A stretch of DNA of 64,000 nt from Phycicoccus jejuensis (lineage in GTDB: Bacteria; Actinomycetota; Actinomycetes; Actinomycetales; Dermatophilaceae). The stretch lies in NCBI RefSeq assembly GCF_000720925.1, contig NZ_JOEE01000003.1, forward strand, positions 1-64,000, read 5' to 3'. This document shows, in pieces, positions 50,214 to 59,289 of the stretch. Every line of letters begins with the position of its first letter. The first letter of the stretch is position 1. A program made the translations under genes and the position numbers. The notes below the pieces were generated by a model. The model ran no database searches. It saw nothing but the letters and a program-made list of their open reading frames with translations, and was not told the DNA's origin.

Positions 50214-53101
50214 CCACCCTCGACGAGCGACCCGACGCCCTGGCGTCCGAGACCGACCACGGCACACCGCCGGTCAGGGGCGGTGCGCCCGCCACCGTGA
50301 GCATCGACGGCCGCGAGGTCACGGTGCCCGCCGGCACCTCGGTGATGCGCGCCGCCGCCGAGGTCGGCATCGAGATCCCCAAGCTCTGCGCCACCGACTC
50401 GCTCAAGGCGTTCGGGTCCTGCCGGCTCTGCCTCGTCGAGGTCGAGGGCGGCAAGGGCACCCCTGCGTCGTGCACGACCCCGTGCACCGACGGCATGGTC
50501 GTCAGCACCCGCACCGAGCAGGTGCAGGACCTGCGCCGGAACGTCATGGAGCTCTACCTCTCGGACCACCCGACCGACTGCGCCGGCTGCGCCCGCGGCA
50601 GCTGCGAGATGCAGAAGTGGGCGCGCGAGACCGGGGTCGCCGAGGTCCGGTACGGCCTCGACGGCGCGAGCCACCTCGCCGACACCACCGACCGCTCCAA
50701 CCCCTACTTCGACTACGACCCGGCCGCCTGCATCGTCTGCTCGCGCTGCGTGCGTGCCTGTTCGGAGACGCAGGGGACGTTCGCCCTCACCGTCGAGGGG
50801 CGGGGCTTCGACTCGCGGATCTCGGCCGGCGGCACCGACTTCCTGCAGTCCGAGTGCGTCTCGTGCGGCGCCTGCGTGCAGGCCTGCCCGACCGAGGCGC
50901 TGACGGAGCGGTCCGTCGTGCAGCTCGGGATGCCGACCCGCTCGGTCGTCACGACGTGCGCGTACTGCGGCGTCGGCTGCTCGTTCAAGGCCGAGGTGCA
51001 GGGCTCGGGGGACGACACCCGCGTCGTCCGCATGGTGCCGTGGAAGGACGGCGGCGCGAACGAGGGGCACTCGTGCGTCAAGGGCCGCTTCGCCTACGGG
51101 TACGCGGCGCACGACGACCGGCAGCTGCAGCCGATGGTGCGCGAGTCGATCGACGACGAGTGGCGCGTCGTCTCCTGGGACGAGGCGATCCGGACGGCGG
51201 CCGAGGGCTTCCGGCGCATCCAGGCCGAGCACGGCGTCGGGTCCATCGGCGGCATCTCGTCCTCGCGCTGCACGAACGAGGAGGTCTACGTCGTCCAGAA
51301 GATGGTGCGGGCGGCGTTCGGCAACAACAACGTCGACACCTGCGCGCGGGTCTGCCACTCCCCCACCGGGTACGGGCTCAACCACGCCTTCGGCACCTCG
51401 GCGGGCACGCAGGACTTCCGCTCCGTCGAGCAGGCCGACGTCATGCTCCTCATCGGCGCCAACCCGACGGACGCGCACCCGGTCTTCGCCTCCCGGATGA
51501 AGAAGCGCCTGCGGGCCGGCGCGCAGATCATCGTCGCCGACCCCCGCCGCATCGACCTCGTGCGCAGCCCCCACGTGGAGGCGGCCCACCACCTGCCGGT
51601 CCGCCCGGGGACGAACGTCGCGTTCGTCAATGCGATGGCCCACGTCATCGTCACCGAGGGGCTGCTCGACGAGGAGTTCGTCCGCACCCGCACCGAGGGC
51701 GCCGAGGGCTACCTCGAGTTCATCTCCCGGCCCGAGCACTCGCCCGAGGCCACGGAGGCCGAGACGGGCATCCCGGCCGACGAGCTGCGTTCCGCCGCAC
51801 GGCTGTACGCGGCCGGCCCGAACTCCGCGATCTACTACGGCCTCGGTGTCACCGAGCACAGCCAGGGCTCGACGATGGTCATGGGGATGGCCAACCTCGC
51901 GATGCTCACCGGCAACCTCGGGCGCGAGGGGGTCGGCGTCAACCCGCTGCGCGGCCAGAACAACGTGCAGGGCTCCTGCGACATGGGCTCCTTCCCGCAC
52001 GAGCTGCCCGGCTACCGCCACGTCTCCCGGCCCGAGGTGCGCGAGATCTACGAGTCGCTCTGGGGCGTGACCATCCAGCCCGAGCCCGGGCTGCGCATCC
52101 CGAACATGTTCGACTCCGCGATCGGTGGCTCGTTCCTCGGGCTCTACGTCCAGGGCGAGGACATCGCCCAGTCCGACCCCAACACCCAGCACGTCGAGGC
52201 CGCGCTGCGCTCGATGCAGATGGTGGTGGTCCAGGACCTCTTCCTCAACGAGACGGCGCGCTTCGCCCACGTCTTCCTGCCCGGCACGTCGTTCCTCGAG
52301 AAGGACGGTACGTTCACCAACGCCGAGCGCCGGCTCAACCGGGTGCGGCCGGTCATGCCGAGCCGCGTCGGCAAGGACGAGTGGCAGGTCGTGTGCGAGC
52401 TCGCGACCGCGATGGGCTACCCGATGTCGTACGACTCGACCGCCGAGATCATGGACGAGATCGCCTCGACCACACCGACGTTCGCCGGCGTCTCGTTCGC
52501 CCGGCTCGACGCCGAGGGCTCGATGCAGTGGCCGGTCACCGACGCCGCGCCGCACGGCACACCGACGATGCACGTCGGGCAGTTCGTCCGCGGGCTGGGC
52601 CAGCTGACCCCGACGGTCTACGTGCCCACCACCGAGCGCGCCAACCGCCGCTTCCCCCTCGTGCTGACGACGGGGCGCATCCTCTCGCAGTACAACGTCG
52701 GCGCGCAGACCCGCCGGACGCCGAACTCGACGTGGCACCCGGCCGACGTGCTCGAGATCCACCCGTCCGACGCCGAGCTGCGCGGCATCCGCGACGGCGA
52801 CGTCGTCGAGCTCGCCTCGCGCGTCGGCGCGACCCGGCTCACCGCGCTCGTCTCGGACCGAATGCCCGCCGGCGTCGTCTACACGACCTTCCACCACCCG
52901 GTGACCGGCGCCAACGTCGTGACGACCGAGAACTCCGACTGGGCCACCAACTGCCCCGAGTACAAGGTGACGGCCGTCCAGGTCACGGTGGCGACCGAGG
53001 CCGCGCGGGCCGAGAGCGGCGCCGCCCCCGAGGAGCACGACGTCCCCGCCGAGCGCGGCGCGGCGATGCCCGCCGGGGCGATGGCGAGGCACCGCCGGTG
53101 A
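50210..53101 (+). CDS. fdsA: NAD-dependent formate dehydrogenase alpha subunit (molybdenum or tungsten)
   Basis: The 963-residue catalytic subunit has an N-terminal 2Fe-2S domain (CATDSLKAFGSCRLCLVEVE), the Cys/His 4Fe-4S region (CAGCARGSCEMQ), two ferredoxin-type clusters (CIVCSRCVRAC, CVSCGACVQACP) and the molybdopterin core with CAYCGVGCSF. The active-site residue is Cys in NVDTCARVCHSPTG, so no selenocysteine is needed. It oxidises formate to CO2. The 2Fe-2S/4Fe-4S N terminus is as in FdsA-type enzymes. The C-terminal tail after residue 935 is Ala/Glu-rich. Confidence 0.94.
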   Translation: MTTLDERPDALASETDHGTPPVRGGAPATVSIDGREVTVPAGTSVMRAAAEVGIEIPKLCATDSLKAFGSCRLCLVEVEGGKGTPASCTTPCTDGMVVSTRTEQVQDLRRNVMELYLSDHPTDCAGCARGSCEMQKWARETGVAEVRYGLDGASHLADTTDRSNPYFDYDPAACIVCSRCVRACSETQGTFALTVEGRGFDSRISAGGTDFLQSECVSCGACVQACPTEALTERSVVQLGMPTRSVVTTCAYCGVGCSFKAEVQGSGDDTRVVRMVPWKDGGANEGHSCVKGRFAYGYAAHDDRQLQPMVRESIDDEWRVVSWDEAIRTAAEGFRRIQAEHGVGSIGGISSSRCTNEEVYVVQKMVRAAFGNNNVDTCARVCHSPTGYGLNHAFGTSAGTQDFRSVEQADVMLLIGANPTDAHPVFASRMKKRLRAGAQIIVADPRRIDLVRSPHVEAAHHLPVRPGTNVAFVNAMAHVIVTEGLLDEEFVRTRTEGAEGYLEFISRPEHSPEATEAETGIPADELRSAARLYAAGPNSAIYYGLGVTEHSQGSTMVMGMANLAMLTGNLGREGVGVNPLRGQNNVQGSCDMGSFPHELPGYRHVSRPEVREIYESLWGVTIQPEPGLRIPNMFDSAIGGSFLGLYVQGEDIAQSDPNTQHVEAALRSMQMVVVQDLFLNETARFAHVFLPGTSFLEKDGTFTNAERRLNRVRPVMPSRVGKDEWQVVCELATAMGYPMSYDSTAEIMDEIASTTPTFAGVSFARLDAEGSMQWPVTDAAPHGTPTMHVGQFVRGLGQLTPTVYVPTTERANRRFPLVLTTGRILSQYNVGAQTRRTPNSTWHPADVLEIHPSDAELRGIRDGDVVELASRVGATRLTALVSDRMPAGVVYTTFHHPVTGANVVTTENSDWATNCPEYKVTAVQVTVATEAARAESGAAPEEHDVPAERGAAMPAGAMARHRR

Positions 53102-53355
53102 GCGGCGACGTCGCGCCGGTCGTGCGCCTCGGCCACGACCTCGTCCGCAACTTCGAGGCGCTGGCGCCGGAGAAGGCCGCCGAGGAGCTCGCGACCCACA
53201 TCAAGAAGTTCTGGGAGCCGCGGATGCGCCACGAGCTGCTCGCGCGCATCCGCCGGGGCGACACCGACCTCCACCCGCTGCTCGTGCGCGCGGCCGAGGA
53301 CCTCGTCGACGGCGACATCGACCGGGCCGAGGTGCGGGAGCCCTCCGGGGGCTGA
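53098..53355 (+). CDS. fdsD: Formate dehydrogenase delta subunit
   Basis: The 85-residue protein shows the FdsD pattern: VVRLGHDLVRNFEALAPEKA, ELATHIKKFWEPRMRHEL and LHPLLVRAAEDLV. FdsD is a small subunit of NAD-dependent formate dehydrogenases, needed for stable assembly. GTG 53098 overlaps the fdsA stop as GTGA, so all four subunits are translated in series. The accessory sulfurtransferase fdhD/fdsC is not in the window. Confidence 0.9.
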   Translation: MSGDVAPVVRLGHDLVRNFEALAPEKAAEELATHIKKFWEPRMRHELLARIRRGDTDLHPLLVRAAEDLVDGDIDRAEVREPSGG

Positions 53356-53414
53356 CCGCGGCGGGCGCTAGCGTGGTGCCGCGCGCCGGACGGGCCGGCC
53401 GCGGAGAGGTCCCG

Positions 53415-53987
53415 ATGCGCGTCGCCCTAGCCAAGACCGTGCTGCGAGCGGCCCGGTGGCGGGCGGTCGGCGAGGTGCCGCGCACGGGCATCCTCGTCGG
53501 GGCGCCGCACACGTCCAACTGGGACTTCGTGATGATGCTGCTCGTCATGTGGCGCGGCGACGTCACGCCGCGCGTGCTCATCAAGCAGGAGCTGTTCAGG
53601 GGCCCGCTCGGCTGGCTGCTGCACCGCCTCGGGGGCATCCCGCTGGACCGCGGGAACCCCGGTCAGGTCGTGCGCGAGCTCGTGCGCGAGGCCCGCAGCG
53701 GCGAGCCGTTCCTGCTCATCCTCGCCGCCGAGGGCACGCGCGACCGGGGCGAGTACTGGAAGTCGGGCTTCTGGCGGATCGCGCGCGCGGCCAAGCTCCC
53801 CATCGCCTTGGCCTTCATCGACGGCCCCTCCCGCACAGCAGGATTCGGGCCGACCATCACGGCGACGCCCGACGTCCGCGCCGACATGGACCTCGTCCGG
53901 GAGTTCTACCGCGACAAGCGCGGAATCCACCCCGAGAAGCGCACCGAGCCGCGCCTGCGCGAGGAGGACCGCCCCACCGGGGCGTGA
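53415..53987 (+). CDS. 1-acyl-sn-glycerol-3-phosphate acyltransferase-like protein
   Basis: The 190-residue protein has the PlsC motif I HTSNWD (His32 to Asp37), the phosphate-binding segment GGIPLDRG, motif III LILAAEGTRDRGEYWKSGFW and a late LPIALAFIDG. It looks like the short acyltransferase branch (COG0204-like) of phospholipid synthesis, though the acyl acceptor cannot be told. ATG 53415 is preceded by GGAGAGG at five bases. A TAGCGT box about 40 bases upstream may be its -10. Confidence 0.82.
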   Translation: MRVALAKTVLRAARWRAVGEVPRTGILVGAPHTSNWDFVMMLLVMWRGDVTPRVLIKQELFRGPLGWLLHRLGGIPLDRGNPGQVVRELVREARSGEPFLLILAAEGTRDRGEYWKSGFWRIARAAKLPIALAFIDGPSRTAGFGPTITATPDVRADMDLVREFYRDKRGIHPEKRTEPRLREEDRPTGA

Positions 53988-54005
53988 TCGTACGGCAGCC
54001 AGCTC

Positions 54006-55151
54006 TCACCGGAGGCCGACGAGCTCCGGTCGGAACGCGGCCGGCACCGGGGCCGTCGCGCTGACGGCCGGCTCGTCCTGCCGGGGGCGGCGACCGGTGA
54101 CGATGAGGCGGCGGGCCGGGCGCTCGACGAGGACCATCATCAGCCACGAGGCGAGCGCCAGGACGCCCACGAACCCGACGAGCACGAGCTGCGCCAGCCA
54201 CGGGTTGCCCGCCGCCAGGCCGACGGCCTGCTCGACCGGCCACTCGAAGAGCCAGTGGACCATGTAGAGCGCGAACGACGCCTCACCCGCGGCGACGAGC
54301 CACCGCAGCGAGAGGACCTGGGCGAGCCACCCGGACGAGGCCGCCAGCGCGGCGACCCCGAGGCCGAGGGCGGGCGCCATCCAGTAGCGCCCCGCCGACG
54401 TCTGGGGGACGACGGCGGTGACGACGAGCGCCAGCGGCAGGACGGGGGCGAGGCGGCCCAGGCGCGCCCCTCCGCGCACCCAGGCGAGGCAGAGGAGCAT
54501 CCCACCGACGAACTCGAACATGATCCGGACCCAGAACATGCTCTCGAGGTTGCCGTTCGGCAGGGCCATCGTCGCGAAGATCCAGAGCATGACGCCGTAG
54601 CTGGCGGCGGCGAGGACCAGCGCGGTGGAGGACCGGCGCAGGCGCGCGACGGCGACGAAGAGGAGCGGCGCGAGCAGGTAGGCGAACCACTCGGCGCTGA
54701 TCGACCACGCCGGGGTGTTGAAGCTCGGGCGGTCGCTGACCCAGTAGTGGACCATCCCGAGGTTCTGGAGGTAGGCGTCGCCGGTGCGGCGGCTGTCCTC
54801 GACGGTGTCCCCGAGGGTGCCGAGGAGGAAGGCGGTGAGGACGTCGACGTGCAGGGCGACGACGTGCACGGGCCAGACCCGCGCGAAGCGGTTGCGGACG
54901 AACGAGCGCGTGTCGCGCCAGCGGAAGGCGCGCATCCGGTCGGCGTACGTGTACGCGAGGACGAAGCCGCTCAGGGCGAAGAAGAGGTCGACGCCGAGGT
55001 AGCCCGCCCGCATGAAGGTGTCGAGGGGCGCGAGCGAGGGCTCGAGGGCGAGGATCTCCTCGCGGTAGTGGAAGAGGACGACCCACACCGCGGCGACGGC
55101 TCGCAGGCCGGTGAGCGCGGGGAGGGCCGGCCGGCGGGTCAGCAGCTCCAT
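54006..55151 (-). CDS. Acyltransferase 3 family (OafA-like) membrane protein
   Basis: The 381-residue protein has about ten hydrophobic helices and the family motifs TGLRAVAAVWVVLFHY with the conserved His, AGYLGVDLFFALSGFVLAYT, RNRFARVWPVHVVAL and PAWSISAEWFAYLLAPLLF. These integral membrane enzymes add acyl groups to sugars or lipids on the outside. The substrate is unknown. ATG 55151 is favoured over GTG 55157 because AAGG is spaced properly only for ATG. Confidence 0.85.
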   Translation of the reverse strand: MELLTRRPALPALTGLRAVAAVWVVLFHYREEILALEPSLAPLDTFMRAGYLGVDLFFALSGFVLAYTYADRMRAFRWRDTRSFVRNRFARVWPVHVVALHVDVLTAFLLGTLGDTVEDSRRTGDAYLQNLGMVHYWVSDRPSFNTPAWSISAEWFAYLLAPLLFVAVARLRRSSTALVLAAASYGVMLWIFATMALPNGNLESMFWVRIMFEFVGGMLLCLAWVRGGARLGRLAPVLPLALVVTAVVPQTSAGRYWMAPALGLGVAALAASSGWLAQVLSLRWLVAAGEASFALYMVHWLFEWPVEQAVGLAAGNPWLAQLVLVGFVGVLALASWLMMVLVERPARRLIVTGRRPRQDEPAVSATAPVPAAFRPELVGLR

Positions 55152-55345
55152 CCCCACGACCTTGCCGAGAGGTCGGGCTGCGGCTCAAGTCGGACGACGA
55201 TGTGTTGCTGGTCGCTGAGAAGGAGTGGGAATGCCCGATGCCGCAGGTCAGGCGGTCGGAGCCCGCGACGGGGCTGCTCGCCGGGGGCTCCGTCGCGTGC
55301 GAGGTACGTCACGCCGACGCCCCCTCCCCTCGCCGAACCCGGCCC

Positions 55346-55376
55346 TTGACAACATACAACCGTTTAGTTGTATGTT
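55346..55376 (+). promoter_or_regulatory. arsR promoter with perfect inverted-repeat operator
   Basis: TTGACA (55346-55351) and TATGTT (55371-55376) form a promoter with 19-base spacing. AACATACAAC (55351-55360) and GTTGTATGTT (55367-55376) are a perfect 10-base inverted repeat with six bases between, filling the space between -35 and -10. It is a likely autoregulatory ArsR operator. Confidence 0.75.
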
Positions 55377-55382
55377 GATCTC

Positions 55383-55712
55383 GTGACCGGGAGCAGCGAG
55401 GACCGCGCGGACGCGCTGTTCCACGCGCTCGCCGACCGGACGCGACGCGACATCCTGCGCCGGGTCCTCGCCGGAGAGCACTCGGTCACGACGCTGGCGG
55501 CGGGCTACGACATGAGCTTCGCCGCCGTCCAGAAGCACGTCGCCGTCCTGGAGAGGGCGGGCCTGCTGACGAAGCGACGTCACGGTCGTGAGCAGCTGGC
55601 CAGCGGTGACGTGGAGGCCGTCCGGTCGGTCGCCTCGATGCTCGACGAGCTCGAGGCGGTCTGGCGGGGACGGATCGCCCGGATCGACCTGTTGCTCACC
55701 GAGGAGACCTGA
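55383..55712 (+). CDS. ArsR family transcriptional regulator
   Basis: The 109-residue protein reads DRADALFHALADRTRRDILR, RVLAGEHSVTTLAAGYDMSF and AAVQKHVAVLERAGLLTKRR, a typical ArsR winged helix of the group paired with SRPBCC (AHSA1) genes. It has no clustered cysteines, so metal sensing is unlikely. GTG 55383 lies six bases after the -10 box, making the mRNA leaderless; a TTG at 55368 would fall inside the operator. The SRPBCC gene follows after one base. Confidence 0.87.
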   Translation: MTGSSEDRADALFHALADRTRRDILRRVLAGEHSVTTLAAGYDMSFAAVQKHVAVLERAGLLTKRRHGREQLASGDVEAVRSVASMLDELEAVWRGRIARIDLLLTEET

Positions 55713-55713
55713 C

Positions 55714-56202
55714 ATGCCCGTCACCGACATCGCCAAGGACGTCGAGAACCACACCCTGACCATCACCGCGGAGTTCGCCGCCCCGGTCGCCCGGGTGTGG
55801 GCGCTCTACGAGGACCCGCGCCAGCTCGAGCAGGTCTGGGGCCCGCCGGAGTACCCGGCGACGTTCGTCGACCACGAGCTGCGCGCCGGCACTCGGACGA
55901 CGTACTACATGACCTCCCCGGAGGGCGAGAAGTTCGCCGGCTACTGGGACGTGACGGGCGTGGAGCCGACGGAGCGGTTCACCTTCCGCGACGGCTTCGC
56001 CCACGAGGACCTGACGCCCAACCCCGAGCTGCCCGTGTCCGACTGCGTCTACGACTTCTCGGCGACCGAGGGCGGCACCCGCGCTGTCTACACGACGACC
56101 TACGCCAGCGCCGAGGCGCTGCAGCAGGTCCTCGACATGGGGATGGAGGAGGGGGCGCGGTCCGCCATCGGGCAGATCGACGCGTTCCTCGCCCGCGGCT
56201 GA
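55714..56202 (+). CDS. SRPBCC (AHSA1-like) domain protein
   Basis: The 162-residue protein has the START-like fold of the AHSA1 group: ENHTLTITAEFAAPVARVWA, LYEDPRQLEQVWGPPEYPAT, FAGYWDVTGVEPTERFTFRD and the C-terminal helix MGMEEGARSAIGQIDAFLA. These proteins bind small hydrophobic ligands; the role is unknown. It begins two bases after the arsR stop codon, so regulator and target form one operon. Confidence 0.87.
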   Translation: MPVTDIAKDVENHTLTITAEFAAPVARVWALYEDPRQLEQVWGPPEYPATFVDHELRAGTRTTYYMTSPEGEKFAGYWDVTGVEPTERFTFRDGFAHEDLTPNPELPVSDCVYDFSATEGGTRAVYTTTYASAEALQQVLDMGMEEGARSAIGQIDAFLARG

Positions 56203-56347
56203 GGTCGCTCCCGGGCCTGTTGTCACACCCGTCACGCCGCCCCCATTCCCTCTCTGTTCCGTTGTGCAACAGACGTTTTGACTGTGGATGACCTTCCGAT
56301 TCGCGGGCTCGAGGAGTAGGATGGGAGCACGAGGGGAGGGGGAGCCG

Positions 56348-57910
56348 ATGGCCACCAGCACACAGCGCCGGGCGGATGCCGCGGACGTCGCCGCCGCTGC
56401 CGTCGGTGCCCGAACGCTGGTCTCGGAGTCGCTCTCCCCCACCCTCGTAGGTGGCTCGGTCGCCGACTGGGCGCACGCGCTCAGTGAGCTCCAGGCCCTC
56501 GCCGACGTGGTCGCCGCGGCGCAGGACGAGGCCATCGTCCGGCTCGCGGCGATCGAGCCGGTCGTGCTGGAGACGGGCGAGCTGGTCGAGACCCACCGGG
56601 CGCCGGGGCACATCGCCCTCGACACACCGGCCGTGGTGTCGGGTGTGCTGTCGGTGTCGGCGGTGCACGCGGAACGCCGGGTGCGCGACGCGGTGCGGCG
56701 TGCGGCCGACGGCCCGGCGACGAGCACCGGCCTCGGCGGGCTCCACACGGCGATGGCGGAGGGGCGGCTCGACGCCTACCGCGCGCAGGTCGTCGCGGCC
56801 GAGCTGGAGGAGGTGCCGGCCGAGGTCGCCTCCGGCGTCGTCGCCTCCCTCGGCCCGTGGTTCGACCGCGAGGACGCCGCCCGGTTGCGCCGACGGACAC
56901 GGCGGGTGCTGGCCGCCATCTCCCCGGACCTGCTGCGGCAGAGGGCGGTCCGTGCGCGAGCGGCCTCGGGGCTGCGGCGCTGGGTCGACGAGCCAGGGGT
57001 CGACACGTGGCTCGGGACCTTCCCGTCCGAGGACGCCTGCGCGGCGTGGGCGGCCATCGACACCCTCGCCCGCCAGTACGTCGACGACGGGACCTGCGAG
57101 CACCTCGAGCGGGCCCGGGCCAAGGCGCTCACCGACCTCGTCACGTCGAACGCGACGGTCGACGTACGGGTGCAGCTCGTCGCTCCCGCCGACGCTCAGG
57201 TGGTCGCGGCCCCTAGCGACGTCACCCCCCTCGACGACCGCGACCTCGTCACCGTCCACGGCCTGCACGCCGGCGACCCGGACCTCGTGCCCCGCGGATG
57301 GCTGTCGCGCGCGACGGCGATCACCGCTCTGGTGTCCCCGGTGCTCCACCCCACCAGCGGCGCCCTCACCGACCCCGACGACGAGCTCGCGACGGACGCC
57401 TACCGGCCCGGTGCCCGACTGGCCGCGCTGGTCCGCGCCCGGGACGGGCGGTGCCGCTTTCCCGGCTGCCAGGTCTCCGCCCGGTTCTGCGACCTCGACC
57501 ACGTCCGCGCCTGGCCGCTGGGGCCGACGAGCGCCGGCAACCTCGCCTGCCTCTGTCGCCGACACCACCGCGTCAAGCAGCGGCCGGGATGGTCGGTCCG
57601 GATGTCCGCCGACGGCGCCCTCCACTGGACCGACCCCACCGGCGCGGTTCGCACCACCCACCCCCTCGACCACCGGCCCTTGGTGCTATCCGCACAGGAC
57701 CCGGACCCGCCGCCTCCCCCGGCCCGACGCGATGCGGAGACCCACGTGCACTCGGCGCTCGAGTTCGGCCTACGGCACCGCGGTGGCACCGGGCCACCCG
57801 TGACCCGTGGGTGCCGCGTCGAGGTGCACCGGCCGGCGCGGACGTACCGGGTCATCGGCCTTCATCCACCCCGGCAGCGCGACCCGTTCCCCGCGACGCC
57901 ACCCTTCTGA
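56348..57910 (+). CDS. DUF222 domain HNH endonuclease
   Basis: The 520-residue protein joins a long alpha-helical DUF222 region (residues 30-290, for example LETGELVETHRAPGHIALDT, LGGLHTAMAEGRLDAYRAQV) to an HNH nuclease: CRFPGCQVSARFCDLDHVRA, then SAGNLACLCRRHHRVKQ. Both zinc-type cysteines, DLDH and the late HH are intact. This is the 13E12-like family that occurs in many copies in actinobacteria; its function is not settled. GGAGGGGGAG precedes ATG 56348. A TAGGAT box near 56317 may be the -10. Confidence 0.88.
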   Translation: MATSTQRRADAADVAAAAVGARTLVSESLSPTLVGGSVADWAHALSELQALADVVAAAQDEAIVRLAAIEPVVLETGELVETHRAPGHIALDTPAVVSGVLSVSAVHAERRVRDAVRRAADGPATSTGLGGLHTAMAEGRLDAYRAQVVAAELEEVPAEVASGVVASLGPWFDREDAARLRRRTRRVLAAISPDLLRQRAVRARAASGLRRWVDEPGVDTWLGTFPSEDACAAWAAIDTLARQYVDDGTCEHLERARAKALTDLVTSNATVDVRVQLVAPADAQVVAAPSDVTPLDDRDLVTVHGLHAGDPDLVPRGWLSRATAITALVSPVLHPTSGALTDPDDELATDAYRPGARLAALVRARDGRCRFPGCQVSARFCDLDHVRAWPLGPTSAGNLACLCRRHHRVKQRPGWSVRMSADGALHWTDPTGAVRTTHPLDHRPLVLSAQDPDPPPPPARRDAETHVHSALEFGLRHRGGTGPPVTRGCRVEVHRPARTYRVIGLHPPRQRDPFPATPPF

Positions 57911-58117
57911 CTCGACCGACACCCGTTCACGTGTTCTGGTTGGCGGCGTGGCCCGTGGCGCAGGAGCGGGGGTGATCGCCCCACGTCCCACGCCACGGAC
58001 CGCACCGGTAGGGACGCCTGACGGGTTGGAGAACGGCGACGACGGTGACGGAGCGAGGAACCGGGTGCCCCCCGTGAGAGTCGTACCGCTCGTGAACAGC
58101 GAGACGGCGGTGGCCGG

Positions 58118-58720
58118 GTGAAGGGCAGGCACGCAGCTCCGGACGGTCTCGGCCGACTCGGACCGTCGGCCGTCTCGTCCTGCGTCCGGTGGCTCGTCGA
58201 ACGCGGGGTGGGCGGCATGGCGATCGCGGCCGCCATCTGTGCCGTCCTCGGGTTCGGGTACCTGCCGTACGACGTGGCCGACCAGCGGCGGGCGGGGTCC
58301 CTCTTGCAGCACGGCACCCGGGTTCGGGTCGACATGGTCGAGGCCCACGTCGACCACGAGCCGAGCAAGGGTGGTGGATGGTGGGAGGTGGACGGGATCC
58401 GGGTCCGCCTCCCCGCCGTCGACGGTGAGGAGTGGATCGAGCTCACGGGGCTGGGGCAGGCGCTCGTCGACTCCACGCTCACTGACGAGGTCGACTGGCG
58501 ACAAGGGTGGCAGGAGGTCCCCGACGAGGTCGGCTACCAAGCCCCCCTCGACGTCCTCTACTCCGTCGACGCGGACGGGCAGGTGAACGTCATGGCGGCC
58601 GACGACGTCGACGAGTGGGCCGGCTCCGACGAGTGGAGAACGTCGCTGACGATCGGCTCCGTCGGCCTGCTCGTCTCGCTCATCTCCGGCATCGGATACC
58701 TGCGAATCCGGCGGACGTGA
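58118..58720 (+). CDS. Small membrane protein with two TM helices (DUF3592-like)
   Basis: The 200-residue protein has a hydrophobic helix at about 33-51 (GGMAIAAAICAVLGFGYLPY), an extracytoplasmic segment of about 110 residues (GTRVRVDMVEAHVDHEPSKG, WWEVDGIRVRLPAVDGEEW) and a second helix at about 175-195 followed by basic RIRRT. This TM-loop-TM layout resembles DUF3592 proteins. No function is known. GTG 58118 is uncertain; it lacks a strong ribosome binding site. Confidence 0.6.
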   Translation: MKGRHAAPDGLGRLGPSAVSSCVRWLVERGVGGMAIAAAICAVLGFGYLPYDVADQRRAGSLLQHGTRVRVDMVEAHVDHEPSKGGGWWEVDGIRVRLPAVDGEEWIELTGLGQALVDSTLTDEVDWRQGWQEVPDEVGYQAPLDVLYSVDADGQVNVMAADDVDEWAGSDEWRTSLTIGSVGLLVSLISGIGYLRIRRT

Positions 58721-58740
58721 CCGCCGCAACCACCCAGGCG

Positions 58741-59184
58741 TCAGACGCAGAACTCGTTGCCCTCGGGGTCGCGCATCGTCACCCAGTGGACGCCCATCTC
58801 GGCGTGCTCCTCGCCCCGGACGGCGCCGAGCGCTTCGAGGCGCTCGACCTCGGCGGCGACCCGACGGCGCTGCTCATCCATCGGGACGGAGGGTCCGCCG
58901 CCGCCGAGCAGGTCGAGGTGGAGGCGGTTCTTCCCCTCCTTGGGCTCGGGCACCCGCTGGAAGAAGATGCGCGGCTGCCCCTCGGCCTCGAGCGCGGAGG
59001 CGTCGTTGAACCGCTCCTCCGGCAGCCCCTGCGCCGCGAGGAAGGACGGCCAGTCGGCGAACCCGCCCGGCGGCGCCGGCACCGCGTAGCCCCGCGGGGC
59101 GAGGGCGCCGGCCCAGAACTCCGCGAGGGCGGCGGGGTCGGCGCAGTCGATGACGACCTGGACGGGCAGCGCTGAGCGATCCAT
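58741..59184 (-). CDS. VOC (glyoxalase-like) family protein
   Basis: The 147-residue protein has PVQVVIDCADPAALAEFWAG, NRLHLDLLGGGG and the C-terminal VHWVTMRDPEGNEFCV, the pattern of the VOC glyoxalase-like_6 group with one complete beta-alpha-beta-beta-beta repeat at each end. Substrate unknown; many actinobacteria carry several. ATG 59184 has CACACT six bases upstream, a weak leaderless -10. Confidence 0.85.
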   Translation of the reverse strand: MDRSALPVQVVIDCADPAALAEFWAGALAPRGYAVPAPPGGFADWPSFLAAQGLPEERFNDASALEAEGQPRIFFQRVPEPKEGKNRLHLDLLGGGGPSVPMDEQRRRVAAEVERLEALGAVRGEEHAEMGVHWVTMRDPEGNEFCV

Positions 59185-59289
59185 GCGCCGAGTGTGGACC
59201 CATCCACCGACACCCGTCGCGTGACCCACGGAACAGCGCGACGCCGAGCGCGGTGGAAGCATCGGGAGGCGACGAGAAGGAGACCCGTC

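Noticed and set aside
51330..51380. Selenocysteine formate dehydrogenase with SECIS element.
   Set aside because: The active-site codon encodes cysteine (CARVCHSP), with no in-frame TGA.
57947..58121. Small GTG frame of about 57 codons between the HNH gene and the two-helix membrane protein gene.
   Set aside because: Low-complexity Pro/Arg/Gly product, no ribosome binding site; the GTGA overlap with the next gene alone is weak evidence.
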